Assembly: GCF_014645315.1 (NCBI RefSeq)
Contig: NZ_BMLQ01000005.1
Span: 124,001-188,000, forward strand
DNA length: 64,000 nt
Reading direction: 5' to 3'
DNA from: Citricoccus zhacaiensis
GTDB taxonomy: Bacteria; Actinomycetota; Actinomycetes; Actinomycetales; Micrococcaceae
Part shown: one piece after another, positions 50,588 to 57,912 of the stretch
Layout of the letters: every line of letters begins with the position of its first letter
How positions within the stretch are numbered: the first letter of the stretch is position 1
Program-made: the position numbers and the translations under genes
The notes under the pieces: model-generated
Database searches by the model: none
What the model was told of the DNA's origin: nothing
What the model saw: the letters and a program-made list of their open reading frames with translations, nothing else

Positions 50588-50616
50588 TCCCGCACGCGGC
50601 GCCCGCCCGTCTGGAG

Positions 50617-50622
50617 TAGGAT
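50617..50622 (+). promoter_or_regulatory. -10 box of a leaderless promoter
   Basis: TAGGAT ends 6 bases before the ATG of the 37-aa gene. Confidence 0.5.
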
Positions 50623-50628
50623 CGGGGC

Positions 50629-50742
50629 ATGTCCCTTCTTGCACTCGAGGTCTTCTTCACTGTTCTTCTCGTCATCGCCGGGCTGGCCATGGCCGCATTC
50701 GCCGTGCTCGTGGTCTCCGGCCTGTACAAGGGCCAGCGCTGA
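50629..50742 (+). CDS. Small single-pass membrane protein, 37 aa
   Basis: A short gene below common annotation cut-offs. MSLLALEVFFTV is followed by a hydrophobic stretch to about residue 31 and the charged end YKGQR. It has its own -10 box 6 bases before the ATG and ends 6 bases before the nitrobindin-like gene. Codon use is high-GC like its neighbours. Function unknown; a membrane anchor or partner for the next product is a guess. Confidence 0.6.
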   Translation: MSLLALEVFFTVLLVIAGLAMAAFAVLVVSGLYKGQR

Positions 50743-50748
50743 GCCTTC

Positions 50749-51393
50749 GTGCCCACTGAACTGCCTTTTGACCTGACCCCGGAGCTCGCTCCGCTGTCCT
50801 GGCTCATCGGCGCGTGGGAGGGGCAGGGCCGCCTCGGTTCCGGCGAGGACGGGACCGAGATCTTCTACCAGCGGGTCGACTTCACCGACCATCGTCTGCC
50901 GTTCATCGAGTACCGCGCCGAATCCTGGCTGTGTGAGGCCGACGGCACCCTACTCCGGCCGCTGACCGTCGAGAACGGCTTCTGGTCGCTGGACCGTGAC
51001 CGCCGCGATGGCGACGTCGGGCCCGGCATGAGCCCCGGGGACGTGGTTCCGGTCCTCCGGTCCGCTGATGATGTGGAGGCCTTCCGCCGTGAGGACGGGT
51101 CCTTCCCCATCACCGCGCAGATCTCCCATCCTGGTTCCCTGACCGAGCTCTACTACGGTGTCATCAAGGGCCCGCAACTGCAGCTGAAGACCGATTCCGT
51201 GCTGCGCGGTTCGGCGGCCGGCCCCTACGAGGGTGGCTCCCGGATCATGGGCCTGGTCAACGGGCAGTTGTTCTGGCGGTGGGACGCCACCCACCACGCC
51301 GGTGCCGGTGAAGAACCGCACGCCTCGGCCATCCTGGACCGGATGCCCGATCCCACCCAGGGGCGCCTGGCCCCCGGCACGCCCCGTACCTGA
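50749..51393 (+). CDS. Nitrobindin-like heme-binding beta-barrel protein (FABP-like)
   Basis: A 214-residue cytoplasmic protein. PLSWLIGAWEGQGRL carries the GxWxGxG motif of nitrobindins. SWLCEADGTLLRPLTVENGFW and the C-terminal LFWRWDATHHAGAGEEPHASAILDRM follow the family pattern; the His-His pair may include the proximal heme ligand. Homologues isomerise peroxynitrite or handle nitric oxide. The GTG start is 6 bases after the 37-aa gene. Confidence 0.85.
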   Translation: MPTELPFDLTPELAPLSWLIGAWEGQGRLGSGEDGTEIFYQRVDFTDHRLPFIEYRAESWLCEADGTLLRPLTVENGFWSLDRDRRDGDVGPGMSPGDVVPVLRSADDVEAFRREDGSFPITAQISHPGSLTELYYGVIKGPQLQLKTDSVLRGSAAGPYEGGSRIMGLVNGQLFWRWDATHHAGAGEEPHASAILDRMPDPTQGRLAPGTPRT

Positions 51394-51411
51394 CTGAGAC
51401 TGAGGCCCCGC

Positions 51412-52578
51412 ATGTTGTCTGTTCCTGGAGCAGTGGCCGGCAACGGCCCCGACGCCCCCGTGGCCGCCCATTACGGCCAGCCCACTGCTGAGCAGCGGGC
51501 CCTAGAAGCCGGCACCGCCGTCGTCGATCTCTCCCACCGCGGTGTCGTGACCGTCTCCGGGCCGGACCGCCTGACCTGGTTGCACGTGCTGACCAGTCAG
51601 AAGCTCGACCGACTGGCGCCGGGTGTGTCCACCGAGACCCTCTTCCTGGACGTCCAGGGCCGCATCGAATTCGACTGCCACCTGGTGGACGACGGCGAGA
51701 CCACTTGGCTCACCGTCGAGCCCGGGGAGAATGCCGGCCTGGCCGACTGGCTGCAGAAGATGAAGTTCGCCTCCCGCGTGGAGATCGCGGACCGCACCGG
51801 CGAGATCGCCGTGGTGGGATCCACCGCCGCGGTTCCCGGGTGGGATGAGCGGGAAGACATCACCCGGTGGGAGGACCCGTGGCCGCGCATCGGCGAGGGC
51901 GGCTTCCCCTACACCGATGATCCGGATCCTGCCCAGCACCCCGCCGCGGACTGGTCCTGGAACGAGTACCTGGTGCCGGTGCCGTTGCTGGAGGAGTTGG
52001 CTGAACCATCGAGTCGTACAACGCCGCGAGAGGGCTCCGCCCTGCCCGAGGGGTGGACCCTCGCCGGGACGATGGCCTCCGAGGCGTTGCGCATCGCCGC
52101 CCTGCGGCCGCGGCACGGGATGGACACCGATGAGCGCACGATCCCGCATGAGATCGATCTGGTCCGCACCGCCGTGCACCTGGAGAAGGGGTGCTACAAG
52201 GGCCAGGAGACGATTGCCCGCGTGCACAACCTGGGACGCCCTCCTCGTCGGCTGACCTTCCTGCAACTCGACGGCTCCGGCCACACCTTGCCTGCCCCTG
52301 GATCTGACGTCATTGTGCGTCCCGAATCCGAGGCGGAGGCTGCCACGGCCCGTTCGGTCGGCACGGTCACCTCGGTGGCCCAGCACCACGAGATGGGCCC
52401 GATTGCCTTGGCCATCCTCAAACGCAACACCGACCCCACGGCCGAGCTCCTGCTCCGTGACGGCAACGCCGAGGACGGATGGTCCTTCACCGCGGCCACC
52501 CAGGAGACCGTGGTCTCTCCGCAGGCCGGCCAGGTCGTCGGGCGTCAGTCCGGGTTCCTGCGCAAGGGTGCCCGCTGA
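51412..52578 (+). CDS. ygfZ: YgfZ/GcvT-like folate-binding protein
   Basis: A 388-residue tetrahydrofolate-binding protein that helps assemble or repair iron-sulfur enzymes. The diagnostic KGCYKGQETIARVHNLG is present. LEAGTAVVDLSHRGVVTVSGPDRLTWLHVLTSQ is the GcvT-like N-terminus. An Fe-S helper fits this window's many Fe-S proteins, but it is not operon-linked to them. It is 18 bases after the nitrobindin-like gene. The region 52579-52703 behind it has an imperfect repeat. Confidence 0.92.
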   Translation: MLSVPGAVAGNGPDAPVAAHYGQPTAEQRALEAGTAVVDLSHRGVVTVSGPDRLTWLHVLTSQKLDRLAPGVSTETLFLDVQGRIEFDCHLVDDGETTWLTVEPGENAGLADWLQKMKFASRVEIADRTGEIAVVGSTAAVPGWDEREDITRWEDPWPRIGEGGFPYTDDPDPAQHPAADWSWNEYLVPVPLLEELAEPSSRTTPREGSALPEGWTLAGTMASEALRIAALRPRHGMDTDERTIPHEIDLVRTAVHLEKGCYKGQETIARVHNLGRPPRRLTFLQLDGSGHTLPAPGSDVIVRPESEAEAATARSVGTVTSVAQHHEMGPIALAILKRNTDPTAELLLRDGNAEDGWSFTAATQETVVSPQAGQVVGRQSGFLRKGAR

Positions 52579-52589
52579 GCCGGCCCTAA

Positions 52590-52703
52590 CTCAGTCGGTC
52601 CAGCTGGCCTCGGCCTAGTCGATCCTTCCTCAGTCGGACCTGCCCCGGCCGGCCCCCATCTCAGTCGGTCCAACCCCAGCCGGCCTCGGCCTGGCCGGTC
52701 CGC
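52590..52703. repeat. Imperfect repeat of about 70 bp behind ygfZ
   Basis: CTCAGTCGGTCCA recurs at 52590-52602 and 52660-52672 (70 bp apart), with a partial copy at 52629-52640. GGCCTCGGCCT follows each full copy. It lies between two convergent stop codons. No gene is seen in it. Confidence 0.6.
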
Positions 52704-54728
52704 CTAAGCAGCCCTCGCGTATTCCACCCGTGTTCCGGGCCGGATCCGTGGCCTCATATGGTCAACGTTTCTGATGTGCTCTTTGGTTCTGAGGCAGTCA
52801 GCGGCTCTGAGGCCTTCGTGATCCCTGCGCCAGCCCCCTGTGAGGAGCGGCGTGGATGCAGGCAGCCTCACCGTCACGGGGGATGCCGTGGCGCAGGCCG
52901 GGTCCCTTGTTCCGCGCCGACGTCCGGCAACTCCATCGTCAGCGCCGGCGCCTCCTTCACCGCCAATGACAGGAATGACAGGGTTGGGCTCCGGGGAGCG
53001 GGCAGCGGTGATGGCAGGTGCGGACGCACTGGGTGGTGCGACTGCATGCGGCGTTGCGGACGAATCAGGTACGGATGCGTTGGGTGGTGCGGAGAGTGGC
53101 CGGGACCGACTGGAATAGCGGTGCCCCGTTGGGGTCGTGATCTCGAGTTCGTCCGGGGATGCTCGATGAGACCATCCAGGGTGTTCCTTGGTGTAGTTGC
53201 AGCGAGCGCAGAGGCCGGAACCATTGCTGTAACTGGTGGGGCCGCCCTGGCGATGAGGCATGGCATGGTCGATATGGCGGATGGGCGCCCCGCAGTACGG
53301 CGTGCGGCAGATATTGTCCCGCAGAACGATCATGCGACGTAGCTTTCCGGAGAACTCGCGGCGCTGCGAGTCCATTGCCACCAGCTGTCCGGTCTCGGGT
53401 GACGTGTAGAGCCGGCGCAGGAACACCCTGGCCTCGGCGATCTCCGCGGTCTCGGCGATCTCGGCGGCCTCGGGGTGCGCGGATGGTCCGGTGGCGGATG
53501 GTCGATCGGCGAGATCGACGTCGCGGGTGCTATGGGTCGACCCGTCTGACGCTTCATTCGAAGTCCTGCCCGCAGTCCCGTCCGAAGCCCCGCCTGAAGC
53601 ACCGTCCGAAGGCCCGCCTTGAGGGATGCTGCCGGCGAGTAGTTTCCGGGCGACGGCGGCCGGGAGGGGCCCGTGACCGGGGATCCACGCAGGTTCGTTG
53701 TCACCGGCGAACAGGGCGGCGTCCGTCATGATGAGCTGGACTTCCACCGGTGAGGCCTCGTCCGTGCTGCGGCCGGTGAGGCGTTCGACCATGACGTCAG
53801 TGAGGACCTGCTGGGGGCTGCGCCCCTCTGCTTCTCCGAAGGCCACCGCCGACCCTGCCTGGTCGGTCAGGGCCTGATAGCAGGCAGCGGCTTCCAGGGC
53901 GGGCAGGAGAGCCGTCAGGTAGGCCATACCGTTTTCAGCGGGCTTGAGGTTCACATGCCGGGTGGCCACGGCTTGGTCGTATTGCTCCGCTGCCGTCTCG
54001 GGATCTGCGCGATGTGCCAGCGCTTGGGTCTCCAGCTTGAGATCGTGGATTCCCAGCACGGGGAGTCGGTCTGCCAGCGTGGAATCGACGCTCCGGCGGG
54101 CCTGCTCGGGAAGCCAATGGGTGTGCCGTTCCACCGTAGCGGCATGTTCCTCGCTGATCTGGCCGCATTGCAAGGCGGAGAGGGTGTTCGTCAGATCCCC
54201 GGTGAAGTGGAGGGCCTGGCGCAGTTGGATGCTGCCGCGCTGTTGGCTCACGCGGCGAGCCAGCGCGACCTCAGCTCCCAGTCCGCGCCCTCGCTGGGAC
54301 GCCGGTATGCCGCGAGCCGCCTCATCGCGGTGCCGATGCTGGTGGAGGGCTGCCGTCTCGCGGGCTTGGGCCGCAGCACAGGCGGCCTTGAGATCCTCCA
54401 AGGCGCGGATCCGGGTGATGGCCTCGGCCTCGCGTGCTACGGCAGCCAGGTCCTCGTCGCTCGGCCCGAAGCGACGCTGGGGAGTGTGCGCTGCATCAGG
54501 GTCGGCAGGGTTGGCGGTGGTGGAATCCTGATCGCAGGACCCAGGGCCGACCTCGAGGTTGGCGGATATCGTGGCGGCGGGAATCATGCCAGCGAGGGAC
54601 GCGCGAAGGGCGATGAGCGACCGGGCGTCCTCGATTGTGACTACCGTCAACATCTCGGCTGTTTGGCTGGCATCGGCGCGCCCGGAGGTGTCTCCTGGGA
54701 TTGGTGCGCGTTCCGCCGATTCGAACAT
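52704..54728 (-). CDS. DUF222 domain - HNH endonuclease family protein
   Basis: A 674-residue protein of a family found in many copies in actinobacteria, function unknown. DUF222 spans about residues 80-385. An HNH domain follows: CRTPYCGAPIRHIDHAMPHRQGG and GLCARCNYTKEHPGW, including Zn-type cysteines. Between them is a low-complexity insert of PSDGASGGASDGTAG type repeats and EIAETAEIAEA. The C-terminal 150 residues are Pro/Ala-rich. TAGAGT (54736-54741) and TTTACC (54759-54764), 17 bp apart on the minus strand, place the transcript start at the ATG 54728 (leaderless). The GTG at 54758 is then excluded. Confidence 0.85.
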   Translation of the reverse strand: MFESAERAPIPGDTSGRADASQTAEMLTVVTIEDARSLIALRASLAGMIPAATISANLEVGPGSCDQDSTTANPADPDAAHTPQRRFGPSDEDLAAVAREAEAITRIRALEDLKAACAAAQARETAALHQHRHRDEAARGIPASQRGRGLGAEVALARRVSQQRGSIQLRQALHFTGDLTNTLSALQCGQISEEHAATVERHTHWLPEQARRSVDSTLADRLPVLGIHDLKLETQALAHRADPETAAEQYDQAVATRHVNLKPAENGMAYLTALLPALEAAACYQALTDQAGSAVAFGEAEGRSPQQVLTDVMVERLTGRSTDEASPVEVQLIMTDAALFAGDNEPAWIPGHGPLPAAVARKLLAGSIPQGGPSDGASGGASDGTAGRTSNEASDGSTHSTRDVDLADRPSATGPSAHPEAAEIAETAEIAEARVFLRRLYTSPETGQLVAMDSQRREFSGKLRRMIVLRDNICRTPYCGAPIRHIDHAMPHRQGGPTSYSNGSGLCARCNYTKEHPGWSHRASPDELEITTPTGHRYSSRSRPLSAPPNASVPDSSATPHAVAPPSASAPAITAARSPEPNPVIPVIGGEGGAGADDGVAGRRRGTRDPACATASPVTVRLPASTPLLTGGWRRDHEGLRAADCLRTKEHIRNVDHMRPRIRPGTRVEYARAA

Positions 54729-54792
54729 GTGTACTACTCTATGGTTGATGGCGGACACGGTAAAGAGGCGCGGTCCCGACTGGGGATAAGTT

Positions 54793-54816
54793 GCTTCCCT
54801 GCTTCCCTGCTTCCCT
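54793..54816. repeat. 8-bp tandem repeat, three copies
   Basis: GCTTCCCT three times (54793-54800, 54801-54808, 54809-54816) and then GCTTTCC. It lies in the 171-bp gap between the HNH gene and the VOC gene, where nothing else is seen except the HNH promoter. Confidence 0.85.
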
Positions 54817-54899
54817 GCTTTCCGCTCGCTGTGGAGGACCTGGTCCCGCCGGATGGTGGGCGTGGTTGCGCCAGTGGAGTGTCTGGTCTTGCCGGTCGG

Positions 54900-55298
54900 C
54901 TACTCGTCGCGAGCGGACAGCACGCAGAATTCATTGCCATCCGGATCGGCGAGGACAGTCCAGGTGGCGTCCTCCGGTTCGCCGACGTCGATGAGGGTGG
55001 CCCCCAGCGCCTCCAGACGGTGGATTTCCGCGTCCCGGTCGTCCGAGGTATGGGGCGCGAAATCCCAGTGCAGGCGGTTCTTGCCGGACTTCTGCTGCTC
55101 CACCGGGACGAAGACCATGCCGGGCGGAACGCGGTGGAACGGCAACGAGTCCGAGAGTTCGGCCGACCAGCGGGGGATCACCACGGACTCGAGATTGGAT
55201 TCATAGGCGATCTCCCAGTCGAGCGTCGTCGCCCACCACCGCGCCAGGGCCCGGTGATCCGTTGATTCCACCACTGTCGAATACCATCTCAGGGACAT
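54900..55298 (-). CDS. VOC-superfamily (glyoxalase/bleomycin resistance-like) protein
   Basis: A 132-residue metal-binding-fold protein: WYSTVVESTDHRALARWWATTLDWEIAYES and LHWDFAPHTSDDRDAEIHRLEALGATLIDVGEPEDATWTVLADPDGNEFCVL. The HWD and EFCVL segments supply candidate metal ligands. No substrate can be named. TACCCT (55305-55310, minus) lies 6 bases before the ATG, so the transcript may be leaderless. Confidence 0.87.
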   Translation of the reverse strand: MSLRWYSTVVESTDHRALARWWATTLDWEIAYESNLESVVIPRWSAELSDSLPFHRVPPGMVFVPVEQQKSGKNRLHWDFAPHTSDDRDAEIHRLEALGATLIDVGEPEDATWTVLADPDGNEFCVLSARDE

Positions 55299-55374
55299 GT
55301 CAACAGGGTAGGGCGGGACCCGGCTGAGCGACCAGCACCGACTGAGTGACCAGCACCGACGGTCCCGCGAGCCC

Positions 55375-56136
55375 CTACTGGTTGAACAGCACCGTCGTCT
55401 GCGAGCCGGCGAGTTCAAATCCCAGCGACGCCGCCACCCGCTGCGCGCCGGTGTTGCCCAGGGCGGCCCGCCACTGGGGGATGAGCCCCTCGGTGAAGGC
55501 CTCCTCCATGGCGATCGCCCCCGCGTAGGCACCGAGGCCCTTGAGGCGGACATCGGGCCGGACCAACACCCCGAGATGGCCTATCAGGCCCTGCCATTCC
55601 TCGTACCCCGCGCCCGCGACCGGCTGGCCGGTCGGGGTGCCCGTGCCGTCGTCGGGAATGAGGGTGAAGGTGGAGTCCAGGCCGGACAGGCCCACCTCGG
55701 TGACGTCGTCCGCGGGGCACTGGGCCTCGAGTTCCCGGGCGTCGGAGGCCTCGTAGGACACCGAGACGGAGGAGGAGCGGGCGATGTCCGGGATGTCCTC
55801 GGCGTAGTAGAGCACCCACTCGCCGAGGGAGCGGGCGGAATGACCGGCACCCAGCCGGATCATGGTGGACTCGAGGGCGAGCTCCTCGTCGTGCAGGCCG
55901 CGGGCGGCCTCCAACAGCCAGGCCGGCCCGTACAGCACGGAGGACCCGTACAGCCGGACGAACGTGGCGATCTGGTCGTCCTCGCCCGGCTGCGAGTCGG
56001 CATCCGTCGGCACCTCGATCCGGCGCCCGCCAGAGGGTGAAGAGGATGAGGCAGCAGTGAAGGCACCGTCGTCCAGCCCCAGGATTCGGGACCAGGCCAA
56101 CTCGATGATCTGGCGGGTGTGGGCGTTGACGGGCAT
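55375..56136 (-). CDS. GNAT-family N-acetyltransferase, 253 aa
   Basis: A long GNAT-like protein. HTRQIIELAWSRILGLDDGAF is at the N-terminus. The acetyl-CoA loop region is GHLGVLVRPDVRLKGLGAYAGAIAMEEAFTEGLIPQWRAALGNTGAQRVAASLGFELAG. A preceding FTLIPDDGTG strand completes the half fold. The substrate is unknown. TAGCGT (56144-56149, minus) lies 7 bases before ATG 56136, consistent with a leaderless start; a GTG three codons earlier is the alternative. Confidence 0.8.
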   Translation of the reverse strand: MPVNAHTRQIIELAWSRILGLDDGAFTAASSSSPSGGRRIEVPTDADSQPGEDDQIATFVRLYGSSVLYGPAWLLEAARGLHDEELALESTMIRLGAGHSARSLGEWVLYYAEDIPDIARSSSVSVSYEASDARELEAQCPADDVTEVGLSGLDSTFTLIPDDGTGTPTGQPVAGAGYEEWQGLIGHLGVLVRPDVRLKGLGAYAGAIAMEEAFTEGLIPQWRAALGNTGAQRVAASLGFELAGSQTTVLFNQ

Positions 56137-56175
56137 GCCCTCCACGCTACCCCGGGCACGACGCCGGCTCGCCGG

Positions 56176-57207
56176 CTACCGGCCGAACAGCACCTTGGCC
56201 TCGTCGTAGCGGTGCTGGGGGACCTCCTTGAGGCCGTCCAGGGCGGCGCCCAGGGACACCTGGACGATCTCGGTCCCGTTGAGGGCGACCATCTGGCCGA
56301 ATCGGCCCTGCGCCACCAGGTCGATCGCGCCCATGCCGAAGCGGGTGGCCAGGACGCGGTCGAAGCCGGTGGGTGCCCCGCCGCGCTGGATGTGCCCGAG
56401 GACGGTGCTGCGGGTCTCGATGCCGGACATCTCCTCGATCTGCTGCGTGACCCACTCGCCGATCCCGCCCAGCCGAGCGCGCCCCGAAGCGTCCGCGCCG
56501 GCTTCGGACAGGGGATCGTCGTGGCCCTCGGGGATGAAGCCCTCGGCCACCACCACGAGCGGTGACCGTCCACGGTCGTGCACCTGCTTCACCCACTCGC
56601 ACACCTGCTCCATGGAGGTGCGCTGTTCCGGGATGAGGATCGCGTGCGCGCCGGCGGACATGCCCGAGTGCAGGGCGATCCAGCCGACATGGCGGCCCAT
56701 GACCTCCGCGACCATGCAGCGGTGGTGGGACTCGCCCGTGGTGCGCAACCGGTCCATGGCATCGGTGGCGATGGAGACCGCGGTGTCGAAACCGAAGGTG
56801 TAGTCCGTGGCCTTGAGGTCGTTGTCGATGGTCTTCGGCACGCCGACCAGGGGCACGCCGTCGTCGGACAGCCGCTTCGCGCCGGCCAGCGTGCCCTCGC
56901 CGCCGATGGCGACCACCGCGTCCAGGCCCAGCTCTGCCATCCGCGCCGTGATGTTCTCCGGCCCACCGCCCGGGTGGTCGTACGGGTGGGTGCGGGACGT
57001 GCCGAGGATGGTGCCGCCCGTCCGGGCCAGCCCCCGGACCTTCTGGCGCGGAAGGTCCTCGACGTCGCCCTCGATCAGCCCGCGCCAGCCGTCCCGGATG
57101 CCGACCAGTTCGTAGTCGTAGGACTTGATCCCGTGCAGGACCGCGGAGCGGATGACGGCGTTGAGACCGGGGCAGTCCCCGCCGCTGGTGAGGAGACCGA
57201 CGCGCAT
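56176..57207 (-). CDS. pfkA: 6-phosphofructokinase
   Basis: Glycolytic kinase phosphorylating fructose 6-phosphate, 343 residues. MRVGLLTSGGDCPGLNAVIR is the phosphate loop. AIGGEGTLAGAKRL has a Gly at the residue that distinguishes ATP-using from PPi-using enzymes, but Glu replaces the usual preceding Asp. PKTIDNDLKATDYTFGF carries the catalytic Asp and an Ala at the position of the ATP-type Gly. MGRHVGWIALHSG and HIQRGGAPTGFDR complete the site. It belongs to group III (actinobacterial) PFKs. GAAAGG is 6 bases before the ATG. Confidence 0.92.
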   Translation of the reverse strand: MRVGLLTSGGDCPGLNAVIRSAVLHGIKSYDYELVGIRDGWRGLIEGDVEDLPRQKVRGLARTGGTILGTSRTHPYDHPGGGPENITARMAELGLDAVVAIGGEGTLAGAKRLSDDGVPLVGVPKTIDNDLKATDYTFGFDTAVSIATDAMDRLRTTGESHHRCMVAEVMGRHVGWIALHSGMSAGAHAILIPEQRTSMEQVCEWVKQVHDRGRSPLVVVAEGFIPEGHDDPLSEAGADASGRARLGGIGEWVTQQIEEMSGIETRSTVLGHIQRGGAPTGFDRVLATRFGMGAIDLVAQGRFGQMVALNGTEIVQVSLGAALDGLKEVPQHRYDEAKVLFGR

Positions 57208-57238
57208 GTGGTGCCTTTCTGAAGGGGATGAGGGCGGG

Positions 57239-57493
57239 CTAGAGCGGGCGTTGCGTTCCGGGGAACACACGCTCCAACGGAATCGTGTTGTCCTGCCACG
57301 GCAGCAGCACCCATGCCACCAGGTATGTGGCAACGCCGATGAACGGCAGGATGAAACTGAGCAGAATAACGATTCTGACCAGCGTGGGGTCCCAGCCGAA
57401 TTTTGCCGAGAGTCCGCCGGCAATGCCGCCGACCCACCGCTTCGGGCCGCGGCGGAAGGGGATGCTCCTCAGGGAACGGTAGAAGGTGTCCAT
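57239..57493 (-). CDS. PspC-domain small membrane protein, 84 aa
   Basis: A phage-shock-protein-C-like protein. RGPKRWVGGIAGGLSAKFGWDPTLVRIVILLSFI is the PspC core, and a second hydrophobic stretch ends in LVAWVLLPWQD. It lies between pfkA and the PspC genes of the Esr-type locus on the same strand. It probably responds to envelope stress together with them. Confidence 0.9.
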   Translation of the reverse strand: MDTFYRSLRSIPFRRGPKRWVGGIAGGLSAKFGWDPTLVRIVILLSFILPFIGVATYLVAWVLLPWQDNTIPLERVFPGTQRPL

Positions 57494-57532
57494 GGTGCTC
57501 CTCGATGCGTTTTGGTTTGTGGTTTGGGTGGA

Positions 57533-57877
57533 CTAGGAGGACTTGCTGCGGGCCGCGCCGGCGATGCCACCGGCGACCAGGGCCACGCCGCCGACCACGG
57601 CCAGGCCGATCATCACCAGAACCGGGTCGAGGTTCCAGTCAAGCACGGTCACGGACAGTGACCACAGGGCCAGCAGCAGGGCAATCACACCCCACACCAG
57701 GGTTCCGGTGCGGAGGGCGGATTTCTCCGGCCCGACGTCGGCCGGCTGGCTATCGCTGTCCGTGCGGTGGGCGGCGTAGTCCCGGTCGTGGATGGTGCCG
57801 CGCGTGATCTCGTCCTCGAGGGCCTGGTCCTCGTCGTGGGTGGGGTCGTAGGAGAAGTCGTGGGGATGGGTGCTCAT
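57533..57877 (-). CDS. Hypothetical membrane protein, 114 aa
   Basis: Not recognised. The first 60 residues are hydrophilic and acidic (DPTHDEDQALEDEITRGTIHDRDYAAHRT). Two hydrophobic segments follow (about residues 62-80 and 88-106). AGGAG stands 8 bases before ATG 57877 and only 3 before the ATG at 57886, so 57877 was chosen. It sits between two PspC-domain genes, and co-regulation is likely. Confidence 0.75.
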   Translation of the reverse strand: MSTHPHDFSYDPTHDEDQALEDEITRGTIHDRDYAAHRTDSDSQPADVGPEKSALRTGTLVWGVIALLLALWSLSVTVLDWNLDPVLVMIGLAVVGGVALVAGGIAGAARSKSS

Positions 57878-57912
57878 GTCATTCACTCCTGGGCAGTCCT
57901 AATTAATCGACG

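Noticed and set aside
52704-54728. Group II intron or homing/mobile element because of the HNH domain
   Set aside because: The DUF222-HNH architecture is a standard chromosomal family in actinobacteria; no terminal repeats, reverse transcriptase or target duplication is seen.
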